From the NCBI GenBank assembly GCA_964612485.1, contig CAZTFF010000014.1, positions 1 to 64,000 of the forward strand: a DNA stretch of 64,000 nucleotides, in the 5' to 3' direction. The number at the start of each line of letters is the position of its first letter. Position 1 is the first letter of the stretch. Both the position numbers and the translations under genes were made by a program. Origin of the DNA: JAFGNV01 sp964612485. GTDB taxonomy: Bacteria; Chloroflexota; Anaerolineae; 4572-78; J111. The notes under the pieces were generated by a model. The model saw only the letters and a list, made by a program, of their open reading frames with translations. It was not told where the DNA came from and made no database searches. Below are positions 1-7,648 of the stretch, in pieces.

Positions 1-469
1 TCTGGCGGTGGATCTCGGGATTGGCCGGATTTTTGAACTGCTGCGGGATCAGATAGCGATCATCGGCGTCGGCCATTTCCCGCGCTTTTTGGATGGCGCC
101 GTTCATGCCCGCTTCGCCGGGGGTCAGGATCAATTCGGTGCCAAAGGCGCGCAGCAGGGTGCGCCGTTCCCGGCTCATGGTATCCGGCATGGTCAGCGCG
201 CAGCGGTAGCCCCGCGCCGCGCAGACAAAAGCCAGGGCAATGCCGGTATTGCCGCTGGTTGGTTCCAGGATGATGGTGTCGGGTTTGATCAACCCGGCAT
301 TTTCCGCCGCATCGATCATCGACACCCCGATCCGGTCTTTGACGCTGTGGGCCGGGTTCTGAAATTCCAGTTTGGCCACGACCTGGGCCGCGCAATCCTC
401 GGTAACGCGCTGCAAGCGTACCAGGGGCGTATTGCCGATAAGTTCGGTTACATCATGGGCGATGTTCAT
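1..469 (-). CDS. cysK: Cysteine synthase, N-terminal part (cut by window edge)
   Basis: O-acetylserine sulfhydrylase, a PLP enzyme making cysteine from O-acetylserine and sulfide in the cytoplasm. About 156 residues are visible; the C-terminus lies outside the window. I translated this frame directly. It opens MNIAHDVTELIGNTPLVRL, has the PLP-lysine motif NPAHSVKDR near residue 40, and the phosphate-binding loop TSGNTG near residue 70, both in the expected places. The ATG follows an AGGAG ribosome site at a normal distance. Upstream lies a promoter of the shared stress type, so this copy may be a stress-inducible paralog rather than the housekeeping enzyme (inference). Cystathionine beta-synthase-like proteins share this N-terminus and cannot be excluded without the rest. 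Confidence 0.93.
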   Translation of the reverse strand, partial: MNIAHDVTELIGNTPLVRLQRVTEDCAAQVVAKLEFQNPAHSVKDRIGVSMIDAAENAGLIKPDTIILEPTSGNTGIALAFVCAARGYRCALTMPDTMSRERRTLLRAFGTELILTPGEAGMNGAIQKAREMADADDRYLIPQQFKNPANPEIHRQ

Positions 470-497
470 AATTTTCTCCTTTCTCACGCTTGCCTAC

Positions 498-546
498 ATT
501 ATAAGGGTTTGCAGCGTCCCTGGACATACTAAAGCGGGTAATTTTT
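498..546 (-). promoter_or_regulatory. Shared stress-type promoter upstream of cysK
   Basis: Read on the minus strand, the box ACCCGCTTTAGTATGT is followed by exactly 20 bases and then TATAAT, leaving a leader of roughly 20 bases before the cysK ATG. A second half-site (TAGCTCAATTC) lies about 22 bases upstream of the box. The same arrangement precedes seven other genes in the window. Confidence 0.7.
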
Positions 547-680
547 GGCTATGAATTGAGCTAACTTTAGCTTATCCAATTGGGTATGGAAGCGCGGGGT
601 TTTCTAGCTCAAGTGGGTGAGAAAAGCCGGTTTCCACCAGAGCTACCTCTGGCGCTGAAAGATAAATCTCTTTTTCGCCG

Positions 681-728
681 GAAATCGCCCGGTTTAGTGT
701 AGCCCCGGCGGGCGGGAGCCGGTAAAAT
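681..728 (+). promoter_or_regulatory. Shared stress-type promoter upstream of the osmC remnant
   Basis: The box ATCGCCCGGTTTAGTGTAG is followed by exactly 20 bases and then TAAAAT, about 38 bases before the start codon of the broken osmC gene. It is one of only two plus-strand members of the family. The rest of the 470-765 gap holds the cysK promoter and AT-rich sequence with box-like fragments (for example CAAGTGGGTGAG near 610), but no gene I can support. Confidence 0.7.
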
Positions 729-765
729 AGAAGTGATGAATCTTGGTAGATCAAGGAGAACAAGT

Positions 766-980
766 ATGACGATGGCTCAAAACATATCAGACAAGGGGAA
801 GCTGTTTGGCAAGGAACATTGAAAGATGGAACCGGAACGGTTCGGCTGGGAAGTGGCGCGTTTGAAGGACCCTATTCTTTTGCCTCCCGCTTTGAGGAGG
901 GCGCCGGCACCAATCCCGAAGAGTTGATCGGCGCGGCGCACGCCGGCTGTTTTTCGCAGGCATTGTCGTTTCGAAATTGA
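766..980 (+). pseudogene. OsmC/Ohr-family peroxiredoxin remnant, frameshifted and truncated
   Basis: A good AAGGAG site precedes ATGACGATGGCTCAA, but that frame stops after about 18 codons. From position 780 another frame reads a clear OsmC N-terminal half: EAVWQGTLKDGTGTVRLGSG, then FEGPYSFASRFEEG, TNPEELIGAAHAGCFS. One missing A in the CAAAAC run at 778-783 would restore a single frame. The protein then ends abruptly just after the first catalytic cysteine, so the second half with the other cysteine is gone. OsmC proteins reduce organic hydroperoxides. The promoter and ribosome site are intact, so transcription may persist. A complete but different OsmC-type gene lies near 16.7 kb. Confidence 0.8.
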
Positions 981-1119
981 TGAGTTAGCCGGAGAATTGA
1001 GAGTATCGAAGGGTCTATCTCTTTTTTTAACATTTTGTCTAACTTTTCTTACAGACAATGACGGTTATGTTTGATATAATAGCGCCTAACCGCTGTAGTG
1101 TTCAAGAAAGGTCAGAAAG

Positions 1120-1518
1120 TTGATAAACAAAGACAACATCAAATACATTTTGGTTGTTGATGATGAGGAAAACATTCTGATGTTGCTCCAATATATTTTT
1201 GAAGAGCAAAGCCCCGATTATAAAGTTACGACAGCCGTAGATGGCCCTACGGCGTTACGCCACTTGCAGCAGCAAAGCTTTGATCTGGTACTGACTGATT
1301 GGCATCTGGATGGCAAGAGTGGTGGGAATGGGATGGATGGTATTGAACTGGCGGAAAACATTCAAACTATCTCGCCGGACACCCGAATGTTGTTGATGAC
1401 CGGCAGCGGCGTACTGGCCTGGGAAGGCAAGACAAAAACCCTGTTCTCCGGCCTGATAGAAAAACCGTTTACCATCGCCGAACTCGTTAGTAAGATCGAG
1501 CAGGCTGTAGGCTCGTAG
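1120..1518 (+). CDS. Single-domain response regulator (CheY-like)
   Basis: A 132-residue stand-alone receiver domain. It carries the acidic pocket VVDDEEN, phospho-acceptor Asp60 in LTDWHLDG, the switch Thr in LLMTGSG, and Lys115 in IEKPF. There is no output domain, so it must act by protein contact or phosphotransfer rather than by binding DNA. The start is a TTG preceded by an AGAAAGG-like site; no ATG fits the domain. A histidine kinase gene follows 109 bases downstream on the same strand, suggesting a two-component pair. It does not carry the shared stress box in its own upstream region. Confidence 0.9.
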   Translation: MINKDNIKYILVVDDEENILMLLQYIFEEQSPDYKVTTAVDGPTALRHLQQQSFDLVLTDWHLDGKSGGNGMDGIELAENIQTISPDTRMLLMTGSGVLAWEGKTKTLFSGLIEKPFTIAELVSKIEQAVGS

Positions 1519-1627
1519 TCTCACGTAGTCTCAGTAGATCCAATTTTTGGTAGCAGAGGTATTCCTATGTCTGAAAATTGGGTCTGGAAAGAAGTATTCA
1601 GCCACTGCTGAAATAAGGAGCAAAAAA

Positions 1628-2440
1628 ATGCCACGCTTAAAAGGAAAAGAGAAAAACGAGAAAGAGGCTGCGGTTCAACTGGCACAGGATACGGTCCATT
1701 TGATCGCGCACCAGTTATTGAATTCCGTGGCCAAGTTGAAGATAGTTTGTGAAATGTGGGATGATCCCGAAGCGCAGGTGGAACAACTGCAAGAAGAAAC
1801 ATTGCCTATTTTGCAGCATGAGATTGATTTTTTGCGGCATCTGGGGCAGGATGTCTTACAACTGGATCAAGCGGCTGTAGTTGAGCTACCGGTTATCTTC
1901 GAACCCATCGACCTGATTGCCTGGGTGGAACAAATGCTCCTCTCTTTCCGCTTGCAGGAACAGGAGCGCCATTTTGAAAGCCATTATGAGCCTGGCCTGC
2001 CGCCGGTGTGGGGCGATACGGAACGGTTACAGGATGTGCTGAATAACCTGGTCAGCAACGCGCTGAAATATTCGGAGCCGGCCAGCCCTATCAAAATTTC
2101 GGTTCAATGTGATGATAACCGGGCCAGGGTATCCGTTACCAATACCGGTTCCACCATTCCTCCGGGCGATGAAAAGCGCATCTTTTCTAAATACTACCGG
2201 GGCCGGGAAAGCCGGCAGCCCGGTTTGGGGCTGGGTTTATACCTGGCCGATCATTTGATCAAGCAGCATGGCGGGCGCATTTGGGCGGAAAGTTCGCCTG
2301 CGGAGAATACCACCACCTTTCATTTTACCCTGCCGCTGGCCGATGAAACGCAGGCGAAACCCATCGATCCCAATGGAAACCGGCCTTCGTTAGCCCTGCT
2401 GCCGCCAGCCGTCGGCCAGGTCATCATAACGCTGCTGTAA
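1628..2440 (+). CDS. Soluble sensor histidine kinase
   Basis: About 270 residues without membrane segments. A dimerisation/phospho-acceptor helix with LIAHQLLNSVAK is followed by a HATPase domain: N box NNLVSNALKYS and G2 box GLGLGLYLA. The usual DxGxG of the G1 box reads NTGSTI, so the adenine-contacting Asp is Asn; activity could be altered. I chose the ATG after AATAAGGAG rather than the upstream TTG. The C-terminus past residue about 245 (PIDPNGNRP onward) is unlike kinase sequence and runs antisense into an aldo/keto reductase remnant, so the native end may have been lost at a deletion junction. Probable partner: the CheY-like protein upstream. Confidence 0.85.
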   Translation: MPRLKGKEKNEKEAAVQLAQDTVHLIAHQLLNSVAKLKIVCEMWDDPEAQVEQLQEETLPILQHEIDFLRHLGQDVLQLDQAAVVELPVIFEPIDLIAWVEQMLLSFRLQEQERHFESHYEPGLPPVWGDTERLQDVLNNLVSNALKYSEPASPIKISVQCDDNRARVSVTNTGSTIPPGDEKRIFSKYYRGRESRQPGLGLGLYLADHLIKQHGGRIWAESSPAENTTTFHFTLPLADETQAKPIDPNGNRPSLALLPPAVGQVIITLL

Positions 2441-2550
2441 TTCATCGATGATTTGCCCCGAAAGAGGCAGGGCGTGCTCTACCATTTCTATATTGGCCCG
2501 CACGTGGTCGGGGTTTTTGGTGCCCACAATGGCCGTGTCGATGGCCTGGT
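2390..2550 (-). pseudogene. Aldo/keto reductase C-terminal fragment
   Basis: On the minus strand the last ~50 codons of a long open frame read AIDTAIVGTKNPDHVRAN, then PLSGQIIDELQQR and a stop. The segment around IVGTKNPDHVRAN is the NADP-binding end of aldo/keto reductases. Upstream of about 2550 the frame becomes the antisense shadow of a plus-strand kinase gene, so only the last sixth or so of the enzyme remains. It is nonfunctional debris at a junction between two unrelated genes. The upstream boundary is approximate. Confidence 0.7.
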
Positions 2551-3088
2551 GGGCGAGGGGGTAATGGGTATTCTGGACGGCTATCCGCCCGATTTCAGCC
2601 TGATGACGCCCGATGAACTGCTGCGGATAGAGCAACAATGCGTGGCCTGGCGCTGGCGGATCAAAGAAAAGGGTTATCGCTTGAGCCAGGTGCATGGCGA
2701 TTTTCACCCCTGGAATGTACTTTTCCGGGGGGATACGGATTTCACGGTGCTGGACCGCAGCCGGGGCGAGTGGGGGGATCCCGCCGATGATGTCAGCTCG
2801 ATGAGTATCAATTACATCTTTTTCTCGCTGCGCCAATCGGACATTGTCAACGGCCCTTTTCGCCACCTCTATGATTCGTTTTGGGACCGTTATCTGGAAC
2901 AGACCAACGATACCGAAATATTGAGTGTGATCCAACCCTTTTACGCCTGGCGGGCGCTGGTGCTGGCCCATCCGGTTTGGTATCCCAATCTGGCCACAGC
3001 GGTGCGGGAGGCGCTCTTTCGCTTTGTGCGCCATATTTTGGCTGCCGAATATTTCGATCCCCGGCAGGTCAATGATTACCTGGCTTGA
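2540..3088 (+). pseudogene. Phosphotransferase (APH/choline-kinase fold), 5'-truncated
   Basis: About 180 residues of the C-terminal lobe of an aminoglycoside-phosphotransferase-fold kinase: catalytic loop VHGDFHPWNVLF and metal-binding segment FTVLDRSRGEWGDPADDV, where the usual Asp-Phe-Glu region is recognisable. The N-terminal ATP-binding lobe is missing, and the frame continues upstream into antisense aldo/keto reductase sequence with no ribosome site. The real gene was probably about 350 codons and was cut by a deletion. It sits 9 bases before an APS-kinase-like gene, a pairing that suggests a former two-gene operon acting on a small alcohol or sugar substrate (inference). Confidence 0.7.
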
Positions 3089-3097
3089 AAAGACACA

Positions 3098-3625
3098 ATG
3101 CCTGCAGAAACCGGTTTTGCAATTTGGTTGACCGGCCTGCCGGCCTCGGGCAAAAGCACCCTGGCCGCCGCGCTGTCCGAGCGGTTGGCCGCGTCTGGCG
3201 GGCAAGTGCAAATATTGGATTCGGACGCCCTCCGCGAAGTGCTCACGCCCCAACCGAGCTATAGCGAACCAGAGCGCGATTGGTTCTACGGGGTGATGAG
3301 CTACATCGGGCAATTGTTGACCCAAAACGGAACCCATGTGATCTTTGCCGCTACCGCCCGCCGGCAGCTCTATCGAGACCGGGCCAGGCGCGCCATCGAA
3401 AAATTTATGGAAGTGTATGTTCACTGTTCGCTGGAAACCTGCCGGGCGCGCGATCAAAAAGGTATCTATGCTAAAGCTGAAAAAGGGGAAGCAGCCACGG
3501 TTCCCGGCGTGCAAGTGCCGTACGAGGTTCCGCAAGCCCCTGAGCTGGTGGTAGATACCGAGCAGCACAGCCCGGCGGAAGGCGCGCGCCGGATCATGGC
3601 CCTTGTAACCGATTCTTTGTTGTAG
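3098..3625 (+). CDS. Adenylylsulfate-kinase-like nucleotide kinase
   Basis: A 175-residue P-loop kinase resembling APS kinase (CysC), which phosphorylates adenosine 5'-phosphosulfate. Walker A is GLPASGKST at residues ~13-21. The CysC-style features are LDSDALRE, the region YVHCSLETCRARDQKGIY, and the substrate-loop segment VPYEVPQAPELVVDTE. No ATP sulfurylase gene is adjacent; the neighbour is a truncated phosphotransferase. It may therefore be a CysC-like kinase for another substrate rather than part of sulfate assimilation. Length fits the family (about 170-200 residues). Confidence 0.85.
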   Translation: MPAETGFAIWLTGLPASGKSTLAAALSERLAASGGQVQILDSDALREVLTPQPSYSEPERDWFYGVMSYIGQLLTQNGTHVIFAATARRQLYRDRARRAIEKFMEVYVHCSLETCRARDQKGIYAKAEKGEAATVPGVQVPYEVPQAPELVVDTEQHSPAEGARRIMALVTDSLL

Positions 3626-3666
3626 GTAGCGTTCATCTTTCCCGTTTACGGATATTCATCCGAACT

Positions 3667-3903
3667 TTAAACTCGATCTTGCGCTTCGGTGAGGCCGCCC
3701 TGGGCGGCGCAGTGCGCGGAACAGAAAAACGAGCCGTTTCCTTCTACGCCATGGCCAATAATCTGGCAGCCGCATTGGCTACAGCGGGGGGCCAGGGCAT
3801 GAATGGCGCACTCAAAACAATCAAAGGTATGGGTTGAGCGCCCCGGCATTTTTATCTCAAAAGCCTTGTCATAATCGTTGCCACAAACTTCACACATAGC
3901 CAT
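3667..3903 (-). CDS. Small cysteine-rich zinc-ribbon protein
   Basis: A 78-residue soluble protein with four paired cysteine knuckles: CEVCGNDY, FDCFECAIH, CSQCGCQI and FFCSAHCAA. It probably binds two zinc ions; a metallothionein-like or nucleic-acid-associated role is possible. The ATG follows AAGGAG. The start codon lies one base after the stop of a short upstream open frame (see next entry). I do not recognise a characterised homolog, and the function is unknown. Confidence 0.75.
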   Translation of the reverse strand: MAMCEVCGNDYDKAFEIKMPGRSTHTFDCFECAIHALAPRCSQCGCQIIGHGVEGNGSFFCSAHCAAQGGLTEAQDRV

Positions 3904-3904
3904 T

Positions 3905-4021
3905 TTATTTCTCCTTCTCTATTTCATTTTCCCTGATTTCCTCCAGGGTTCGCCCGCTCAATACGGATTCCGGCCTGGTTCCGGTTATATCTTGACGAAT
4001 GCCCATGCCGCTATCATCCAT
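3905..4021 (-). CDS. Possible 38-residue ORF or gene remnant
   Basis: Too short for routine ORF lists. From ATG it reads MDDSGMGIRQDITGTRPES and ends in LEEIRENEIEKEK, with the stop one base before the zinc-ribbon gene start, which would allow coupled translation. The same frame stays open upstream into the LysM gene (RGGFELVRTTTGAQGAEVWQ), with natural-looking composition. It may be the tail of a longer gene whose start was lost, or of a frameshifted one. Weak support; no family recognised. Confidence 0.3.
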   Translation of the reverse strand: MDDSGMGIRQDITGTRPESVLSGRTLEEIRENEIEKEK

Positions 4022-4026
4022 TTTTT

Positions 4027-4389
4027 TCAACTGCCATACCTCCGCGCCCTGGGCGCCGGTAGTGGTCCGAACCAGTTCAAACCCACCCCTGATCTTTCTG
4101 CCTTCTCTTTTTGCTCGGACGAAGGAATATTCAGCCGGGTGCCGGTGTAAATGAGGTTGGGGTTTCTGATGCCCGGATTGGCCGCCAGCAGGGCGGAAAT
4201 GGAGGTGTCGCAGCGTTCGGCAATTTGATGAAGCGTATCACCATAAACCACCTGGTAGGTTGGCCCGCACGGTGATTGGGCTTCAACCGTTGGCGCCGGC
4301 ACCAGCCAAAGAAGCAGCCCCACCAGCAGCAGGCCAATGATACGCGGGAGGATATTTTTTCGGTTCAAAATGTTCACTGTAACAGCCAT
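4027..4389 (-). CDS. Secreted LysM-domain protein
   Basis: 120 residues. An N-terminal hydrophobic segment (LPRIIGLLLVGLLLWLVPAP) acts as signal peptide or anchor. One LysM domain follows: YQVVYGDTLHQIAERCDTSI, then LIYTGTRLNIP. LysM binds N-acetylglucosamine polymers such as peptidoglycan. The last ~25 residues (GLNWFGPLPAPRARRYGS) look unlike a LysM tail, and another frame looks more protein-like there, so a frameshift near 4090 is possible. The start overlaps the end of the SIMPL gene; either ATG 4389 or a GTG that overlaps its stop would serve. Third gene of an HtrA-SIMPL-LysM envelope operon. Confidence 0.7.
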   Translation of the reverse strand: MAVTVNILNRKNILPRIIGLLLVGLLLWLVPAPTVEAQSPCGPTYQVVYGDTLHQIAERCDTSISALLAANPGIRNPNLIYTGTRLNIPSSEQKEKAERSGVGLNWFGPLPAPRARRYGS

Positions 4390-5120
4390 GTCACTTCCAG
4401 ACGTACTTCGATGGTTTGGGAACCGGGTTCAACCGGCGGTGCGGCGGCAGCGGCTTCCATCATCGGCCCGCCCCGGCCCGCCGGGCGAGGAATATTGGTA
4501 AATTCTCTAATGCTCCAGGCCACGCCTAATTCGGCGTCGGCCAGATCAACCAGTTGTTCCGCTTTCGCCTGCGCATCCTCCCAGGCTGCGGTTCGGGCTT
4601 GTTCAACCGCCTTGCCTGGATCGCTCACCTCAAAGTGAATGCCCTCGATCCGGTTGCCGCCGGCCTGAACGGCCGTATCCAGCAATTGGCCCAGGTTATC
4701 CAGGTTACGGACCTGCACCTGGACGATGTTGGTGGCGCTGTATCCGGCCAGCTCGCCGCGAGCCTGTTGGGGGCCGGGCTGCGGCTCCTGGTAGCGCGGT
4801 TGCAGTTGAACTTGCTGCGTTTGAATATCTTCGGCAGCGACCCCGGCCTCTTGCAGCGTTTCGATGACAGCCTGCATCTGTTGGCTGTTTTGCGAAAGCG
4901 CGTCGGCGGCCTGTTCCGCGTCGGTTTGCACGCCCAGCCGGATCACGGCCATATCGGGCCGGATCTCTGCCTGGCCGGTGCCGGACACGCTGACGGTACG
5001 CTGCGAGGGGGTGTCGGCTGTTTCCTGAGCGCCGGCCGGATCGAAATTCGCTTGCAGCAAAAAGGCAGCCGCAAGAATGATACCCAGCGTGATTAGAATG
5101 GATTGCCAGTACTGTTTCAT
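4374..5120 (-). CDS. SIMPL (DUF541) domain periplasmic/extracytoplasmic protein
   Basis: About 248 residues. After a signal-anchor (ILITLGIILAAAFLLQ) comes the SIMPL fold: RTVSVSGTGQAEIRPDMAVI, QTDAEQAADALSQNSQQM, then YSATNIVQVQVRNLDNLGQ and DAQAKAEQLVDLADAELG. SIMPL proteins are envelope proteins of poorly defined function linked to oxidative stress and surface assembly. The ATG overlaps the stop of the upstream HtrA gene as ATGA, so the pair is translationally coupled. I rejected a TTG four codons upstream because it lies inside the TTTTGGAGG ribosome site. Confidence 0.9.
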   Translation of the reverse strand: MKQYWQSILITLGIILAAAFLLQANFDPAGAQETADTPSQRTVSVSGTGQAEIRPDMAVIRLGVQTDAEQAADALSQNSQQMQAVIETLQEAGVAAEDIQTQQVQLQPRYQEPQPGPQQARGELAGYSATNIVQVQVRNLDNLGQLLDTAVQAGGNRIEGIHFEVSDPGKAVEQARTAAWEDAQAKAEQLVDLADAELGVAWSIREFTNIPRPAGRGGPMMEAAAAAPPVEPGSQTIEVRLEVTWLLQ

Positions 5121-6409
5121 TTTTTCCTCCAAAATCCATCAGTTTTTACTGGTTCGTCAAAATCATCCGGTCGCGGTCTTAATTGTATGGTAATTTCCTC
5201 ACGCTGGCCGTCGCGGAGAATGGTCAAGTCCATGGTGTCATCCGGGTCCTTAAAAATGATGCGGGCGAGTAAATCATTAAAATCGGCAACGGGTTCACCG
5301 TCGGCGGCAATCACCACGTCACCACCCACAGGCATATCAAAACCGTTGATTTTAACGGTATCTGAACTGCCCTGTAAGCCCGCTTCATCGGCAGGCCCAT
5401 CGGGAACCACCTCATCAATGTACGCGCCCTGTTGGGTATCGAAATCATTCGCGCCGGCCAACAGTAGGTTGACGCTAGCGCCTTCTACGCCCAGCCACGG
5501 CCATTGATAGGTTCCGTTTTCAATCAGCACAGGCGCGATTTGCCGGACTACATTTGCGGGGATGGCAAAGCCAACGCCCACATTGCCGGGAGCGCCGGTA
5601 GTAGCGATCTGAGCATTCACCCCAATTACCTGGCCTTGCAAATTGAGCAGCGGCCCGCCCGAATTACCGGGATTAATGGCGGCATCGGTTTGGATGGCCT
5701 GGGGAATACCAAAAGGCGTTGCTCCCGAAGGGATGGTCCGCCCCACCGCGCTGACAATGCCCACCGACATGCTGCTCTGCTGGCCAAAGGGATTGCCAAT
5801 CGCCATCACCCACTCGCCCACGGCAGCCTGGTCCGAATTTCCCAAATTCAGGGGATGGACGCCGGCGGGCAATTCCTCTACCTGAATAATGGCCAGGTCG
5901 CTGTTGGCATCGGTGCCAATGAGTTCGGCTTCCGCCTCGAAATCATTGTGAAAAATAACTGTGATCTGCTCGGCTGCGGCCACCACATGGTTGTTGGTGA
6001 TAATGTGGCCTTCGTTATCTAAAATAAAGCCGGACCCGCCGCCCTGGCCCGTCATCCCCTGGCGTTCCACATAAACTTGAATGTTGACCACGCCGGGGTT
6101 GATCTGTTGGTATAACCCGGCCAGAGAAACCGAGCCGATTTGTTGCGGCAGTGCCTGTTCGGCGGGGAAAGTTTCAGCCTCTTCAGGCGCAACCGTGAAG
6201 GTGGGCACAACATCCTGGGTGGCTTGCGCGCCTGGAACCGGCGTAAACGTTGGCCCCGGTTCAACTTGCTGCGCGGAAATTTGGGACTGCATGGGAAAGA
6301 AAAACAACAAGAAGGCCATCGCTCCCAACACCAAAAATACCAGTGAAGTACAGCCCAGGCCTGCGATCAGGGCAAATCCTTTTCGGCGTATTGAATTGTA
6401 CTCGTCCAT
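5117..6409 (-). CDS. HtrA/DegP-type serine protease with PDZ domain
   Basis: 430 residues, membrane-anchored quality-control protease. An N-terminal transmembrane helix (residues ~13-38) and a Thr/Pro-rich linker precede a trypsin-like domain with catalytic His141 (TNNHVV), Asp171 (NSDLAII) and Ser250 (NPGNSGGPL). A C-terminal PDZ domain follows (ASVNLLLAGANDF, then GPADEAGLQGSSD and DGEPVADFNDLLARI). HtrA proteases degrade damaged extracytoplasmic proteins. It is the first gene of the HtrA-SIMPL-LysM operon; only 15 bases separate it from the upstream methyltransferase gene, so it may be co-transcribed with that too. Confidence 0.95.
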   Translation of the reverse strand: MDEYNSIRRKGFALIAGLGCTSLVFLVLGAMAFLLFFFPMQSQISAQQVEPGPTFTPVPGAQATQDVVPTFTVAPEEAETFPAEQALPQQIGSVSLAGLYQQINPGVVNIQVYVERQGMTGQGGGSGFILDNEGHIITNNHVVAAAEQITVIFHNDFEAEAELIGTDANSDLAIIQVEELPAGVHPLNLGNSDQAAVGEWVMAIGNPFGQQSSMSVGIVSAVGRTIPSGATPFGIPQAIQTDAAINPGNSGGPLLNLQGQVIGVNAQIATTGAPGNVGVGFAIPANVVRQIAPVLIENGTYQWPWLGVEGASVNLLLAGANDFDTQQGAYIDEVVPDGPADEAGLQGSSDTVKINGFDMPVGGDVVIAADGEPVADFNDLLARIIFKDPDDTMDLTILRDGQREEITIQLRPRPDDFDEPVKTDGFWRKK

Positions 6410-6424
6410 TGGATACTCCTTAAA

Positions 6425-7123
6425 CTAAAGGGAAGTTGACGTTCCCTGGATGGGGCGGGCCACGATCATTTTGACCGGCAAGCCCCACATTGATTTTTCT
6501 TTGGCCTCCCCAATCTCAAACCCGCCTTCGGCCACGGTTTGCTCCACAAAAATCGGGCGGCAGTCGGCGTAAGTGGGGAAGGTGTGGTGCGCCCACTCGT
6601 AAATTCGCAGGGCCAGATTGGGGCCCGATTTTTTGGCCAGCGATACAACCGCCATCCGTCCGGTGCCTTTTAGCACGCGCCGGCATTCTTGAATGACGTT
6701 GGGCATTTCCGGTGTATCAAAAAGTTCCAGGACAAAGCTCATAAAGATTACGTCGAAAAAACGAGCCGGATAAGGAAGCGCGCCGGCATCGCCCTGGTTC
6801 AAGCTTACGCGCGCCGTTAGATCCGCCTCCTGCACCCGCTGCCGGGTTACATCTAACATACCTTCGGCCAGATCGATGCCGTAAAGCCGCCCCGAAGGAC
6901 CGGCGGCGCGGGCCATGGACGTCAAATTAGCTCCGGTGCCGCAGCCGATTTCCAGAATAATTTCGCCCGGCTGAATGTTCAGCATGCGCCGGCCCATTTT
7001 TCTGAATTTTGTTTCGCTGGTTCCGGCAATCAGGTCATACCACCGGCTCAACCGGTTGTAGGTGGTTTTTGCTTCCTGTTTAGTGCGGTCAACCCGGCTC
7101 ACCGGCGGATGATTTTGGCTCAT
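6425..7123 (-). CDS. Class I SAM-dependent methyltransferase (UbiE-like)
   Basis: 232 residues with motif I ILEIGCGTGANLTSMA (residues ~56-71), the SAM ribose contact GIDLAEGML, motif II region DVIFMSFVLELF and motif III ECRRVLKGTGRMAVV. The N-terminal YNRLSRWYDLIAG resembles menaquinone/ubiquinone C-methyltransferases and phospholipid methyltransferases. Substrate cannot be assigned; the neighbours are a START-fold protein and envelope stress genes, so a lipid or quinone substrate is plausible. Confidence 0.85.
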   Translation of the reverse strand: MSQNHPPVSRVDRTKQEAKTTYNRLSRWYDLIAGTSETKFRKMGRRMLNIQPGEIILEIGCGTGANLTSMARAAGPSGRLYGIDLAEGMLDVTRQRVQEADLTARVSLNQGDAGALPYPARFFDVIFMSFVLELFDTPEMPNVIQECRRVLKGTGRMAVVSLAKKSGPNLALRIYEWAHHTFPTYADCRPIFVEQTVAEGGFEIGEAKEKSMWGLPVKMIVARPIQGTSTSL

Positions 7124-7129
7124 CTTGAT

Positions 7130-7579
7130 CTATGCCTGTATCTTTACTCTCTCTTCGGCAAAAGCTTTGAAGTTGCGTAGATCTTCGGTTAATCGCTCTT
7201 CTGGATTGCTGAAGAGATTGGCGGCCATATCGCCAATAACGCCGCCCGGCGGTGTATATTGCAAGGTAACGGTGACTTCTGTTTGGTTTTGGGGCAGGGG
7301 ATTAAAGGTAACCTGGCCGCTGGTTGTAATATCGCCTATATTGTCTTTGCTGCTCCAGGCAATGCGCTTGTTTTCTTCCATGCGGGTGGTTTCCACATCC
7401 CAGGAAAAGATAACGCCCAGTGGCCCGTTCATGACCCAATGGCTGGTTCTCTCGCCTGTTTTGGTGATCGAATCGATGTTTTCCATAAAGTAAGGGAAAT
7501 TTTCGAAGTTGGCCCACAGATCGTAAACGTCGCCAACATCACGATTGATAAGAATACTTTGTGTTATTTGGTTGGTCAT
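7130..7579 (-). CDS. SRPBCC (START-fold) polyketide-cyclase-like protein
   Basis: 149 residues from the ATG that follows GGAGG; an upstream start would add MKNRRKD and lies on the ribosome site. The family signature of the coenzyme Q-binding/cyclase group is visible: SILINRDVGDVYDLWANFENF, then FMENIDSI, and GQVTFNPLPQNQTEVTVTL. Such proteins bind hydrophobic ligands in a helix-grip cavity. The gene is 6 bases upstream of the UbiE-like methyltransferase; a joint role in handling a lipid or quinone is inference. Confidence 0.85.
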   Translation of the reverse strand: MTNQITQSILINRDVGDVYDLWANFENFPYFMENIDSITKTGERTSHWVMNGPLGVIFSWDVETTRMEENKRIAWSSKDNIGDITTSGQVTFNPLPQNQTEVTVTLQYTPPGGVIGDMAANLFSNPEERLTEDLRNFKAFAEERVKIQA

Positions 7580-7648
7580 ATCTTTCCTCCGATTTTTCAA
7601 GGGGCAAGGGGATAGGGCCCGAGTAGACCTATCCCCTTCGGGTTAGGA

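Noticed and set aside
572..763. 63-residue minus-strand open frame near the left end
   Set aside because: It overlaps the shared promoter of the osmC remnant and has no ribosome site or family resemblance.
777..1058. 93-residue minus-strand open frame
   Set aside because: Antisense of the osmC remnant.
1120..1518. Response regulator as the activator of the shared promoter
   Set aside because: It has no DNA-binding domain, so it cannot bind the box itself.
2390..3568. 392-residue minus-strand open frame
   Set aside because: Only its last ~50 codons look like protein (aldo/keto reductase tail). The rest is the antisense shadow of the phosphotransferase fragment and the CysC-like gene.
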